Source of the DNA: Chryseobacterium sp. 6424
GTDB lineage: Bacteria > Bacteroidota > Bacteroidia > Flavobacteriales > Weeksellaceae
Direction: 5' to 3'
Assembly: GCF_003692615.1 (NCBI RefSeq)
Contig: NZ_CP023540.1
Span: 558,001 to 622,000 of the forward strand
Length of the DNA stretch: 64,000 bases
Shown here: in pieces, positions 36,573-45,565 of the stretch
How positions within the stretch are numbered: the stretch's first letter is position 1
How the letters are laid out: each line of letters starts with the position of its first letter
Made by a program: the position numbers and the translations under genes
The notes under the pieces: model-generated
What the model was told of the DNA's origin: nothing
What the model saw: only the letters and a program-made list of their open reading frames with translations
Databases searched by the model: none

Positions 36573-38228
36573 ATGGAAGAAAATACAAACATCTGGTGGC
36601 TCAACGAGGAGTCCGAACAAATGCTGAACCGCGGGTACCTACTGAAAGGCGAAACAGTGAAAGGCGCCATAGAAAGAATTACCACCGCCGCGGCGAAAAG
36701 ATTATATAAACCCGAGCTTCAACCTGCGTTCGAGGAGATGATCACCAAAGGATGGATCAGTTTTTCGTCCCCGGTTTGGGCGAACATGGGCACGCAGCGC
36801 GGCTTGCCGATTTCGTGTTTCAACGTTCACGTTCCGGATAATATTGAAGGAATTACGCACAAACTGGGCGAAGTGATTATGCAAACCAAGATCGGAGGTG
36901 GAACTTCGGGCTATTTCGGCGAACTCAGAAACCGTGGAACTGCCGTAACCGACAACGGAAAATCTTCGGGTGCCGTTTCGTTCATGAAACTCTACGATAC
37001 CGCCATGGATGTGGTGTCGCAGGGTGGCGTGCGTCGGGGCGCATTTGCTGCATATCTGGATATCGATCATGGTGATATCGAGGAATTTCTGTCGATAAAA
37101 GATATCGGAAGTCCGATCCAGAACCTGTTTACCGGAATCTGCGTTCCGGATTACTGGATGCAGGATATGATCGACGGCGATATCGACAAGCGTAAAATCT
37201 GGGCCCGCGTGCTTGAAAGCCGTCAGCAGAAAGGTTTGCCGTACATCCTATTCTCCGATAACGTGAACCGCAACAAGCCGCAGGTGTACAAAGACCTGGG
37301 CATGACAATCAATGCGAGTAACCTTTGCTCCGAGATCATGCTGCCTTCTTCGCAGGAAGAATCATTCATCTGCTGCCTGTCTTCAATGAACCTTGAACTG
37401 TACGACGAATGGAAAGACACGAACGCCGTTAAACTTGCGATTTATTTCCTCGATGCGGTCCTGTCGGAATTCATCGAAAAAACTGAAGGAAACTACTATC
37501 TGACAGGTGCCAGAAACTTTGCGATGCGTCACCGTGCGCTTGGTTTGGGCGTTTTGGGTTACCATTCTTATCTGCAGAAAAACATGATTCCGTTTGAAAG
37601 TTTCGAAGCGACACAATTTAATGCAAGGGCGTTCAGACAGATCAAAGAACAGTCTTTAGCTGCGTCGCAGGAACTTGCAAATATTTATGGCGAACCGGAA
37701 TTACTGAAAGGCTATGGAATGCGAAATACGACCACAATGGCGATTGCGCCAACGACTTCCAGTTCCGCGATTTTGGGCCAGACTTCTCCCGGTATCGAGC
37801 CTTTTGCTTCGAATTATTACAAAGCCGGTCTCGCAAAAGGCAACTTTATGCGTAAGAACAAATATCTGGCGAAACTTCTTCAGGAAAAAGGCCTGGATAA
37901 TGAAGAAACGTGGAGAACGATTATGTTGAACCACGGTTCTGTACAGCATTTGGCTGAACTTACCGACGAGGAAAAAGCAGTATTCAAGACTTTCCGCGAG
38001 ATTTCTCCGATGGAGATTATTTCTCAGGCGGCGCAGCGTCAGCAGTACATTGATCAGGCACAGTCGCTGAACCTTCAAATCCCGTCGACAATGCCGGTGA
38101 AAGACGTGAATTATCTTTACATCGAGGCCTGGAAAAAAGGCGTGAAGACTTTATACTATCAAAGAAGTTCTTCGGTTTCAAAAGAAATGATGGTAAATTT
38201 CGTGACTTGCTCGAGTTGTGAAGCGTAA
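36573..38228 (+). CDS. nrdA: Class I ribonucleotide reductase, alpha subunit
   Basis: A 551-residue catalytic subunit without an N-terminal ATP-cone, hence shorter than E. coli NrdA (761). Active-site residues are present: Cys in LPISCFNVH, the NLCSEI triad (Asn, Cys, Glu), the redox Cys in FICCLSSMN, the radical-path tyrosines in TLYYQRSSS, and the C-terminal VTCSSCEA pair that shuttles electrons from thioredoxin. Absence of the ATP-cone suggests no dATP overall-activity control in this subunit. An IS256-type element begins about 80 bases downstream. Confidence 0.96.
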   Translation: MEENTNIWWLNEESEQMLNRGYLLKGETVKGAIERITTAAAKRLYKPELQPAFEEMITKGWISFSSPVWANMGTQRGLPISCFNVHVPDNIEGITHKLGEVIMQTKIGGGTSGYFGELRNRGTAVTDNGKSSGAVSFMKLYDTAMDVVSQGGVRRGAFAAYLDIDHGDIEEFLSIKDIGSPIQNLFTGICVPDYWMQDMIDGDIDKRKIWARVLESRQQKGLPYILFSDNVNRNKPQVYKDLGMTINASNLCSEIMLPSSQEESFICCLSSMNLELYDEWKDTNAVKLAIYFLDAVLSEFIEKTEGNYYLTGARNFAMRHRALGLGVLGYHSYLQKNMIPFESFEATQFNARAFRQIKEQSLAASQELANIYGEPELLKGYGMRNTTTMAIAPTTSSSAILGQTSPGIEPFASNYYKAGLAKGNFMRKNKYLAKLLQEKGLDNEETWRTIMLNHGSVQHLAELTDEEKAVFKTFREISPMEIISQAAQRQQYIDQAQSLNLQIPSTMPVKDVNYLYIEAWKKGVKTLYYQRSSSVSKEMMVNFVTCSSCEA

Positions 38229-38299
38229 GCAATCATTATTAATTTAACGTCCTGAAAAAATGATACAGGATTAAACAAATAAAAATTTTTTTATTAAGG

Positions 38300-39689
38300 T
38301 AGCATCTCACTAACTGTGTAAGTTGAAAAGTTATTCTGAAAATTTTGAGCCCTCAAAGCTCAGGAAATTTTCGGAAACCTAGCGAAGTGGTTCGGCGCAG
38401 CCAAATAACTTTTTACTATTTTTAAACCATTATACAGTTATGATCGACAAAGAAGAATTATTGAACAACAAAGAGTTTTATAAATCATTTAAAAGCGGAG
38501 AAGATTTAACCGCCTTCTTCAAACAAATGCACAAGAGTGCCGTAGAGCACATGCTGAACGCTGAACTGGATGCCCATCTGGACAACGAAAAGCATGAAAA
38601 AACTAAAGAAGGAAATTATCGTAATGGGCACGGAACCAAAAAGATAAAATCCTCTTTTGGAGAATCTGAAATCAAGGTTCCCAGAGACCGAAACGGTGAT
38701 TTTGAGCCTGCTTTAGTTCCTAAAAGACATAATATAATTGAAGGTCTGGAAAATGTGATCATCTCTTTTTATGCAAAAGGGATGAGCGTAAGCGACATCG
38801 AAGAACAGGTTCGGGAAATGTATGATTTTGAGGTGTCTACTTCCACCATATCCCGCATCACCAGTGCAGTAGCAAGTGAAATGGTAAGCTGGCAGAACCG
38901 TCCTCTGGACGATCTCTATCTGATTGTGTGGATGGACGGAATTGTTTTTAAAGTCCGTGAAAACTCTAAAGTCATCAATAAAACCATCTATTTGGCGGTG
39001 GGCCTGAACCGCGAGGGCAGAAAGGAAGTTTTGGGCATGTGGCTGGGAAAGAATGAAAGTTGCAGTTTCTGGATGAGCGTACTAACGGATCTCAAAGCCC
39101 GTGGCATAGAGGACATTCTGATTACTGCTACCGACAATCTCAATGGGTTTACTCAAACCATCCGATCCGTTTTTCCACAATCCCAAACTCAAATCTGCGT
39201 AGTCCATCAGATTAGAAATGCCTGTAAATATGTGGTTTGGAAGGACAGAAAAGCCTTTACAGCAGATATGAAACACATCTATACTGCGCCAAACAAACAG
39301 GCGGCAGAAGCTGCCCTACTGGATTTTGCAGAAAAATGGGAGTCTAAATATTCTTACGCCATCAGATCCTGGAAGGAAAATTGGGATGAACTCACCGTGT
39401 TCTTCGATTTTCCTTTGGAAATCCGCAAGATCATCTATACCACCAACTTAATTGAAAATCTGAACGGAAAAATAAGAAAATACACCAAAAACAAAATGTC
39501 ATTCCCAACGGATGATGCCGTGCTGAAATCGGTTTATTTGGCCTTGAGAGAAGCCACCAAAAAGTGGACAATGCCCATCCAAAATTGGGGGATTGTTCTA
39601 AACCAATTTATGCTTATTTTTGAAGAAAGGCTCAGATTATAAAATCCAAGCCTCAACTTTTTAACTTACACACTTTAAGGGATAGTGTC
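38300..39689 (+). mobile_element. IS256-family insertion sequence
   Basis: The element carries one transposase gene (38440-39642). The ends share an imperfect inverted repeat: CTGTGTAAGTTGAAAAGTT at 38314-38332 and, inverted, AACTTTTTAACTTACACAC at 39655-39673. Weaker similarity extends outward to about 38300 and 39689, so the outer limits are approximate. I found no convincing target-site duplication. The right end lies against the first CRISPR repeat (39690). Confidence 0.85.
38440..39642 (+). CDS. IS256-family transposase
   Basis: A 400-residue DDE transposase, the standard length. Acidic residues are in [10 protein letters not shown] (Asp), [10 protein letters not shown] (Asp) and [16 protein letters not shown] (Glu, in the IS256 signature). 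The N-terminus has [19 protein letters not shown], also typical (transposase mutator family). The reading frame is intact, so the element may still be active. Confidence 0.95.
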   Translation: MIDKEELLNNKEFYKSFKSGEDLTAFFKQMHKSAVEHMLNAELDAHLDNEKHEKTKEGNYRNGHGTKKIKSSFGESEIKVPRDRNGDFEPALVPKRHNIIEGLENVIISFYAKGMSVSDIEEQVREMYDFEVSTSTISRITSAVASEMVSWQNRPLDDLYLIVWMDGIVFKVRENSKVINKTIYLAVGLNREGRKEVLGMWLGKNESCSFWMSVLTDLKARGIEDILITATDNLNGFTQTIRSVFPQSQTQICVVHQIRNACKYVVWKDRKAFTADMKHIYTAPNKQAAEAALLDFAEKWESKYSYAIRSWKENWDELTVFFDFPLEIRKIIYTTNLIENLNGKIRKYTKNKMSFPTDDAVLKSVYLALREATKKWTMPIQNWGIVLNQFMLIFEERLRL

Positions 39690-40175
39690 CTTTTAATCGC
39701 ACAATCATTGAATTGAAATATAAGAATAAGCCGGAAGTAACCCACGCATCGGAACTTTTAATCGCACAAACATTGAATTGAAATTTTTTTGGCTTATGTT
39801 CTGTGAGATCATACTGGGCTTTTAATCGCACAATCATTGAGTTGAAATACAGCTCGAAGCGGATAAAGAAGAACTTTTGGAAGCGTCTTTTAATCGCATA
39901 ATCATTGAATTGAAATTAGGCGAAGGCGCTGGCCAGCTGTGCCGTGGTGCGCTTTTAATCGCACAATCATTGAATTGAAATCTGCAACAAAGGCAAACCC
40001 AGTTCAAGCCGCTTAGCTTTTAACCGCACAATCATTGAATTGAAATAATTTTCGGCACTTGTCTAAAAGACTCCAGGACGCTTTTAATCGCACAATCATT
40101 AAATTGAAATCATTGCGAAACTTTCAGGCACAAACCTTACCGAGTCTTTTAATCGCACAATCATTGAATAGTTAT
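39690..40175 (+). CRISPR. Orphan CRISPR array, 8 repeats and 7 spacers, decaying
   Basis: A 30-base repeat (CTTTTAATCGCAC, then AATCATT, then GAATTGAAAT) starts at 39690, 39755, 39819, 39887, 39952, 40017, 40081 and 40146. The spacers are 35, 34, 38, 35, 35, 34 and 35 bases and unrelated to each other. The repeat size, spacer size and ATTGAAAT end fit type I-B or III arrays. In that orientation the leader belongs on the left, where the IS256 element now lies. Only repeats 1 and 5 are exact copies of the consensus. Repeats 2, 3, 4, 6 and 7 have one substitution each and repeat 8 has lost its last six bases. No cas gene is in the window. Confidence 0.93.
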
Positions 40176-40418
40176 TTCAGAATTTATTTATTAACCTGTA
40201 TAGTTATTTTAGGACGGGGTCAAGGACGGGTCCCACAGCAGTCACCTTGCCGGATACTTCATAGATACTTCATGGATAGTTCATGAAAACAAAAATTGAA
40301 ATTGAATAAATCTTTACCTGTTTTGTCGCTAACATAAATTGGTATATTTCAACTTTGATGTTTTCCCGGAGCAATTTAATTCTTATACTTTGAAAGATGA
40401 CCGCCATCTCTTCAAATC

Positions 40419-40446
40419 AAAAACGCCCCGAACATCGGAGCGTTTT
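40419..40446 (-). terminator. Terminator after the alkaline phosphatase gene
   Basis: The stem AAAACGCCCCGA pairs with TCGGAGCGTTTT. It lies 19 bases beyond the phosphatase stop on the minus strand. Between the array and this hairpin (40176-40418) I see only a short tandem repeat of GATACTTCAT-like units at 40251-40282. Confidence 0.8.
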
Positions 40447-40464
40447 CTTATTAGTAACAGTTGT

Positions 40465-41874
40465 CTAAAACTTATTCTCAACCTCCGCCGCCTTCAGAAG
40501 GAAAGTGTGCATATCCGTATTTTTCATAAACGGTTTCATCTGTTCGCTGCCGGGTCCAAACATCGCCACTTCGCTGTAGTCCGCCGAGTGATCCATGCTG
40601 ATCCAGCCTACTGAGGTGTAATCCTGCTGAATTTGAGACAGTAATTTGAACGGAAGATGCCGCGGATTGTACATGCCGTCTTCCATTTTTGCTTTGGCAT
40701 AATAGGATTGGATTTCTTTGGCCTGCTCATCGGTAATCGCGATTCCGGCATTGGCCTGCGCGATACGGTCTTTGATGGTGCTGAGGCTGTCGTTGCCGTT
40801 GATTCCCTGCAGGATCCATTCGTTGGTTTGCGAGAATTTTTGGATGCGGTCGAAATTTTCGTTGACCTTTCGGCCATAGATAAGTCCGGGATTGGCATTG
40901 CCGTGGTCTGTCGTTAAAACTACCAGCGTGTTGCCGTCTTTTTTAGCGAAATCAATCGCCACTTTCACGGCATCATCGAACGCGAGCTGATCGTAGATGA
41001 GGCCTGAAATATCGTTTCCGTGCGCCGCCCAGTCGACTTTTCCGGCTTCAACCTGCATCACGAATCCGTTTTTGTCATCCTTCATGTGTCCGATGGCTTT
41101 TGAAGTCATTTCTGCCAGCGTCGGGATGTTGTTTTTCATAAAAGTGCTGCTGAGGTGATCGGTAGAATAGGGCAAACCATCTTCATCAAAGGTGGCAAGG
41201 AGAGGTTTGTTAGCAGGTGTAGCATTCATTTCAGCCTTATTGCGTGCCACGGAATAGCCTTTTTTCCTGAAAACTGAATAAACGTCTTTCTTGTCTTCGC
41301 GCTGCGCCGCATCGAAATATTTATGTCCACCGCCCATGATGACATCAAATCCTAATTCAGAATAAGTCATGGCAATATCCTGCTGAGAATTCCGGCTTTT
41401 GCTGTAAACCGAAAATCCCGCTGGTGTGGCATGTGTCACCGGAACCGTGGTCACCAAACCGATCTTTTTGCCTGCTTTTTTGAATTTCTGAAGGATGGGC
41501 AAATGCTCTTCACCATTGACGCCTATGTTCAGGCTGCCGTTATTCACGCGGTGCCCGCCACCCCATGAGGAGCTTGCTGCCGCCGAATCTGTCACTACCG
41601 AATTGGCCGAAGCCATATCCATCAGTCCGCGCTGTACCAGATTTTGCTCGTATAAAGAAAGCCACTGCGAAGGCCGTCCCAGTTTGCGGCGGCTGTACAT
41701 ATCGGCCATCTGCAGGGTGCCGATGCTCATGCCATCGCTGACCATAAATATGATATTCTTCGCTTTCTTACCGCCAAATTCTTCTTTAAATATATTCGCT
41801 TTCGCACTAAAAGGTGTGAGAAGCAGTCCGCCTAAGGCCAGAGAACCGCTTTTCAATAAATCGCGTCTTTTCAT
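40465..41874 (-). CDS. Alkaline phosphatase (PhoA superfamily), secreted
   Basis: About 469 residues from the ATG at 41874. The N-terminus MKRRDLLKSGSLALGG resembles a twin-arginine (Tat) signal. The nucleophile Ser lies in VVTDSAAASSSWG. Metal ligands appear in IIFMVSDGMSIG (Asp), QVEAGKVDWAAHGND (Glu, Asp and His), VVLTTDHGNANP (Asp-His) and WISMDHSADYSEV (His). It hydrolyses phosphate monoesters in the periplasm or outside. It is divergent from a second, unrelated-subtype phosphatase, PafA, with 118 bases between them. Confidence 0.93.
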   Translation of the reverse strand: MKRRDLLKSGSLALGGLLLTPFSAKANIFKEEFGGKKAKNIIFMVSDGMSIGTLQMADMYSRRKLGRPSQWLSLYEQNLVQRGLMDMASANSVVTDSAAASSSWGGGHRVNNGSLNIGVNGEEHLPILQKFKKAGKKIGLVTTVPVTHATPAGFSVYSKSRNSQQDIAMTYSELGFDVIMGGGHKYFDAAQREDKKDVYSVFRKKGYSVARNKAEMNATPANKPLLATFDEDGLPYSTDHLSSTFMKNNIPTLAEMTSKAIGHMKDDKNGFVMQVEAGKVDWAAHGNDISGLIYDQLAFDDAVKVAIDFAKKDGNTLVVLTTDHGNANPGLIYGRKVNENFDRIQKFSQTNEWILQGINGNDSLSTIKDRIAQANAGIAITDEQAKEIQSYYAKAKMEDGMYNPRHLPFKLLSQIQQDYTSVGWISMDHSADYSEVAMFGPGSEQMKPFMKNTDMHTFLLKAAEVENKF

Positions 41875-41992
41875 TAATCCTATTTTGTTCAAATTTAAGC
41901 AAAGATGAGCGAACAGGACGGCAATTTTCACGAAAACCGCGGGGCTGCTTTGTAATTTCCCTTAAATTTGTCGGTATTAAAATATAATTAAA

Positions 41993-43639
41993 ATGTCCGG
42001 TAAAATTCCAGTTCTGTTTTTCGTATTCCTGTCTTTTTTCAGCATAAACGCACAGAAAAATCAATCTAAACCAGCTCCTAAGCCTAAACTGGTCGTTGGC
42101 CTTGTAGTTGACCAAATGCGGTGGGATTTCCTGTACCGCTACGAGTCCAAGTATGGTAACGGCGGCTTCAAAAGGCTAATGAGGGAAGGGTACAACCTTA
42201 ATAATGTGATGATTGATTATGTGCCCACAGTCACCGCGCTCGGGCATACCGCCATCTATACTGGTTCGGTACCAGCCATACATGGTATCGCGGGTAATGA
42301 CTGGACGGATCGGAAAACCGGTAAGAATGTGTACTGCACCACCGATACGGAAGTAAAGGGGATTGGTGCAAGTTCTGAAAAGATTGGCGCGCACTCACCG
42401 CATAATCTGTGGAGTACCACCATTACCGACCAATTGGGCATCTCTACGAATTTCCGTTCCAAAGTGGTAGGCGTTTCTTTGAAGGACCGCGCTTCCATCT
42501 TGCCTGCCGGTCATAATCCTACCGGAGCTTTTTGGTTCGATGAGGGGACGGGGCATTTCATCACAAGTTCGTATTATATGAGTGACCTGCCACAGTGGCT
42601 GAAGAATTTTAATGCACAGAACTGGGGCGAAAAACTGGTGGCTGACGGTTGGGATACCTCATTACCAATTGATAGGTATACCGAAAGTACGGCCGATGAT
42701 GTGCCGTGGGAAAACCTGTTGGGCAGCGCCAAAACACCAACATTCCCCTACAGAAGTCTGGCCGCGGATTACGCGAAGAAAAAAGGCATCATCCGGACAA
42801 CACCTTTTGGCAACACCCTTACGCTTAAGGTAGCGGAGGCCGCGATTGATGGCTATCAGATGGGCAAGAACGCCGATACCGACTTTCTCGCAGTAAACAT
42901 TGCCTCGACTGATTATGTGGGACATTCATTTGGCCCGAATTCCATCGAAGTGCAGGATACGTATTTACGTTTAGACAAAGACCTCGAAAACTTTTTCATC
43001 ATGCTTGATAAAAAAGTAGGGAAGGGCAATTATCTGGTGTTTCTGTCAGCAGACCATGGGGGCGCGCATTCTTTAGGTTATATGGAAGCGAACAAAATGC
43101 TGACAGGCCTCTTTGACGACGGTTTACAGAAAAATCTTGAAGAAGAACTGGAAGCAAAGTTTGCACATGAAAAAATCATTTGGGGAATCGACAATTACCA
43201 GATTTTCCTCAACCGTGATCTGATCGAAAAAAACAACCTTGATGAAGAAGACATCAAAGAATTTCTGATCAAACGCCTGAACCGTGACAAACGTGTTTTA
43301 TACGCGGTAGATTTGGCAGAGGTAGCCAGCGCCGCCATTCCAGAACCTATAAAATCACGTATTATCAATGGGTACAACTGGCAGCGGAGCGGCGACATCC
43401 AGATCATCTCACACGATGGCATGTTGCCGAATTACGCGAAAAAAGGAACCACGCACAGCGTATGGAACTCATACGATTCTCACATTCCACTGATATTTAT
43501 GGGCGCTGGTGTTAAGCAGGGCCAAAGCTCAAAGCCCTACCACATGACTGACATTGCGCCGACACTCGCGCAAATACTGAAAATTGAAAACCCGAGTGGC
43601 AGCATTGGTCAGCCAATCGCGGAAGTTTTAGCGGATTAA
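41993..43639 (+). CDS. pafA: PafA-type alkaline phosphatase
   Basis: A 548-residue phosphatase with a signal peptide (residues 1-20, FFVFLSFFSINAQ). Family features are VVGLVVDQMRWDFLYRY (metal Asp), VPTVTALGHTAIYTGS (Thr nucleophile, as in PafA of the related Elizabethkingia), NIASTDYVGHSFGP (Asp and His), FLSADHGGAHS (Asp-His) and KGTTHSVWNSYDSHIPL (His). It is Ca-independent, Zn-dependent and phosphate-insensitive in its relatives. A TAAATTTG box precedes it at 41963-41970. Confidence 0.94.
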   Translation: MSGKIPVLFFVFLSFFSINAQKNQSKPAPKPKLVVGLVVDQMRWDFLYRYESKYGNGGFKRLMREGYNLNNVMIDYVPTVTALGHTAIYTGSVPAIHGIAGNDWTDRKTGKNVYCTTDTEVKGIGASSEKIGAHSPHNLWSTTITDQLGISTNFRSKVVGVSLKDRASILPAGHNPTGAFWFDEGTGHFITSSYYMSDLPQWLKNFNAQNWGEKLVADGWDTSLPIDRYTESTADDVPWENLLGSAKTPTFPYRSLAADYAKKKGIIRTTPFGNTLTLKVAEAAIDGYQMGKNADTDFLAVNIASTDYVGHSFGPNSIEVQDTYLRLDKDLENFFIMLDKKVGKGNYLVFLSADHGGAHSLGYMEANKMLTGLFDDGLQKNLEEELEAKFAHEKIIWGIDNYQIFLNRDLIEKNNLDEEDIKEFLIKRLNRDKRVLYAVDLAEVASAAIPEPIKSRIINGYNWQRSGDIQIISHDGMLPNYAKKGTTHSVWNSYDSHIPLIFMGAGVKQGQSSKPYHMTDIAPTLAQILKIENPSGSIGQPIAEVLAD

Positions 43640-43875
43640 GTCTGCGAGAGCGCTATTTGTAAGCCTGTTCAAAGAAAAGACTCCTTTTGCTGTCAATTTT
43701 TTTTATGGTGAGGTCGTGTAATTATAATCTCGTGACGATTGAGATGAATAGTGATGACGATGCGGAAAGTGTTGGTCCTTTTTAACAAAGGTTTGATTGT
43801 AAGCATACAAATACAAACCATACTGTTGAAATAATGTTAATGAGATAGGCTCAAAGCCAGAAGCGATCAGCCACA

Positions 43876-43909
43876 AAAGGCGCTCCCCGAGGGAGCGCCT
43901 TTGTTTTTT
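43876..43909. terminator. Bidirectional terminator between pafA and the DUF4136 gene
   Basis: The perfect 12-base stem AAAGGCGCTCCC/GGGAGCGCCTTT with a CGA loop is followed by GTTTTTT. The remaining bases between pafA and this hairpin (43640-43875) show nothing I can name. Confidence 0.85.
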
Positions 43910-43929
43910 GTAAACTTGAATATCTTAGG

Positions 43930-44457
43930 TTAGCGCTGTGGTGGATACTGCGCCATGATCTCAGCCACAATTTCCGGGATCTGTTTTTGTTTAGACTTTG
44001 GTGAATCTACCGAAATGCCGCTTCCGGTACCTTGCCAAACAAGTTTTTGGGTTCTTGCGTCAATCAGGTCAAGAGTCAGCGCGCCCTGGTTGTAGTTGGA
44101 AGTCCAGGTTCTGTTCATCCCAACGCCCCAACCGAATGGTCCGCCCCAGCCGTACATGCCGTAGGGCCTTGTACTTTGGATGTCCTGAATTTTTTTGTGG
44201 TTTGCTTTTACATTGACGATGAGATCCGGATTTTCCGACACGCTTAAACCTTTCGATTGAAGCTGTTTCGAGACCTCGTTCAGCACGCGGTCTTTATCAA
44301 TGTCGTTCAGTTTTAAATCATCAATACGCAGTTTATAGGTTTTGTACGTATTGAAATTAGCGGTTTCAGCATAATCGGATTTTACCTGAAAAGGACTGCA
44401 TGAGCTTAAACCTAGCGAAACGGAAGCTATAAGCAGCAGGATATATTTCTTATACAT
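43930..44457 (-). CDS. DUF4136 lipoprotein
   Basis: A 175-residue lipoprotein with a lipobox (GLSSC, Cys about residue 20). The domain has the usual DUF4136 pattern: SDYAETANFNTYKTYKL, an L-x-K-G turn (LQSKGLSVSENPDLIVNV), a Gly/Trp-rich loop (YGWGGPFGWGVG), and LTLDLIDARTQKLVWQGTGSG near the end. It probably faces the periplasm. Molecular function is not known. Confidence 0.85.
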   Translation of the reverse strand: MYKKYILLLIASVSLGLSSCSPFQVKSDYAETANFNTYKTYKLRIDDLKLNDIDKDRVLNEVSKQLQSKGLSVSENPDLIVNVKANHKKIQDIQSTRPYGMYGWGGPFGWGVGMNRTWTSNYNQGALTLDLIDARTQKLVWQGTGSGISVDSPKSKQKQIPEIVAEIMAQYPPQR

Positions 44458-44490
44458 GGCGTTAAATTTAATTTATTGAAAGATAATGTT

Positions 44491-44676
<186 letters not shown>

Positions 44677-44712
44677 TTAAATGTTAACTACCAAATATTT
44701 TATCTTTGTGAA

Positions 44713-45045
44713 ATGGTTGTTGTCTGGCAGTTACTCCTCAAAAATACAAAAATTTCAGCGATCACCCTTTTTCCGCTAATCATCCTGCGCCGGCCTGCAT
44801 TGCGGCAGGATGCTGTCCTCATCAACCACGAAAGAATCCACCTGCGGCAGCAGCTGGAACTTTTGGTGGTTTTCTTTTACATCATATATGTGGTGGAATA
44901 TTATTACTGGTATCTCAAACTGAAAAATCCCTATGAAGCCTATAAAGCCATTTCATTTGAACGTGAAGCCTATGCGATGGAAAAAAATCTGGATTATCTG
45001 AAAACCAGAAAATGGTGGAGTTTCCTGAAATTCAGGCGGAAATAG
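44713..45045 (+). CDS. Small membrane protein with an HExxH motif
   Basis: 110 residues from the ATG at 44713 (MVVVWQLLLKNTKIS). The frame is open further upstream, but this start lies 4 bases after a TATCTTTG promoter-like box. It has hydrophobic stretches at about 15-27 and 46-62. Before the second, NHERIHLRQQLELL contains HERIH, a zinc-metalloprotease-type HExxH motif, and a downstream FEREAY Glu could be a third ligand. It is smaller than known membrane proteases, so catalysis is uncertain. Confidence 0.65.
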   Translation: MVVVWQLLLKNTKISAITLFPLIILRRPALRQDAVLINHERIHLRQQLELLVVFFYIIYVVEYYYWYLKLKNPYEAYKAISFEREAYAMEKNLDYLKTRKWWSFLKFRRK

Positions 45046-45128
45046 CATTAAATTCAAGTTAAAATATAGGAACATGCCGGAACGAATCCTGAATTATATG
45101 TACCTTTATCTTTTAAAATCCTGAAAAG

Positions 45129-45455
45129 ATGGCAAAATACGTAATGACAAAAACTTCGGACAACGAATTCCGTTGGGTCTTGAAAGCCGGGAATGGCGAA
45201 CCCCTGCTGACGAGCGAAACCTTTACTACAAAGCAAAACTGCCGTGCCAGTATCGAAAGCAGTAAGAAAAACCTAGGGGATGATTCTTTCAAAAAGCTGG
45301 ATTCTGTAAGACACCAACCATACTTTACACAAGTGGCAGGTAATCACCAGCCATTGGCCACGAGCGAAATGTATGCCTCTGCCCAATCCCGCGACAATGG
45401 GATTGAAAGTGTAAGGAAAAATGCCCCAGACGCGCAGATCGAAGATCTTACCTGA
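45129..45455 (+). CDS. YegP-family protein (two DUF1508 repeats)
   Basis: A 108-residue protein formed by two tandem DUF1508 units: FRWVLKAGNGEPLLTSETF with KQNCRASIESSKKN, and PYFTQVAGNHQPLATSEMY with QSRDNGIESVRKN. Each folds into a small beta-beta-beta-alpha unit in known structures. Function unknown. The ATG at 45129 follows the usual spacing from a CTGAAAAG stretch. Confidence 0.92.
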   Translation: MAKYVMTKTSDNEFRWVLKAGNGEPLLTSETFTTKQNCRASIESSKKNLGDDSFKKLDSVRHQPYFTQVAGNHQPLATSEMYASAQSRDNGIESVRKNAPDAQIEDLT

Positions 45456-45565
45456 GAACATCAAACGTATTTTAAAAGATTATTCAGGGAGTGTTTCCTG
45501 AAGCACACCGTTACGTCACTAACCCAAAACAAGATACCATCCAACCCGTATTGTTGAGTTTCCTT

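Noticed and set aside
38229..39700. A clear target duplication around the IS256 element.
   Set aside because: No 8-9 base direct repeat was found outside the inverted repeats. TTAAGG occurs near both ends but not at matching positions.
39690..40175. Ordinary tandem repeat instead of CRISPR.
   Set aside because: The intervals are unrelated in sequence, 34-38 bases long, and the repeat has the ATTGAAAT end and a degenerate terminal copy typical of CRISPR.
40059..40286. A 75-codon open frame over the end of the CRISPR array.
   Set aside because: It crosses two repeats and a spacer; the translation has no coding character.
41875..41931. A longer alkaline phosphatase starting at 41931.
   Set aside because: The extra residues precede the Tat-like signal, and a TAAATTTG promoter-like box lies between the two candidate starts.
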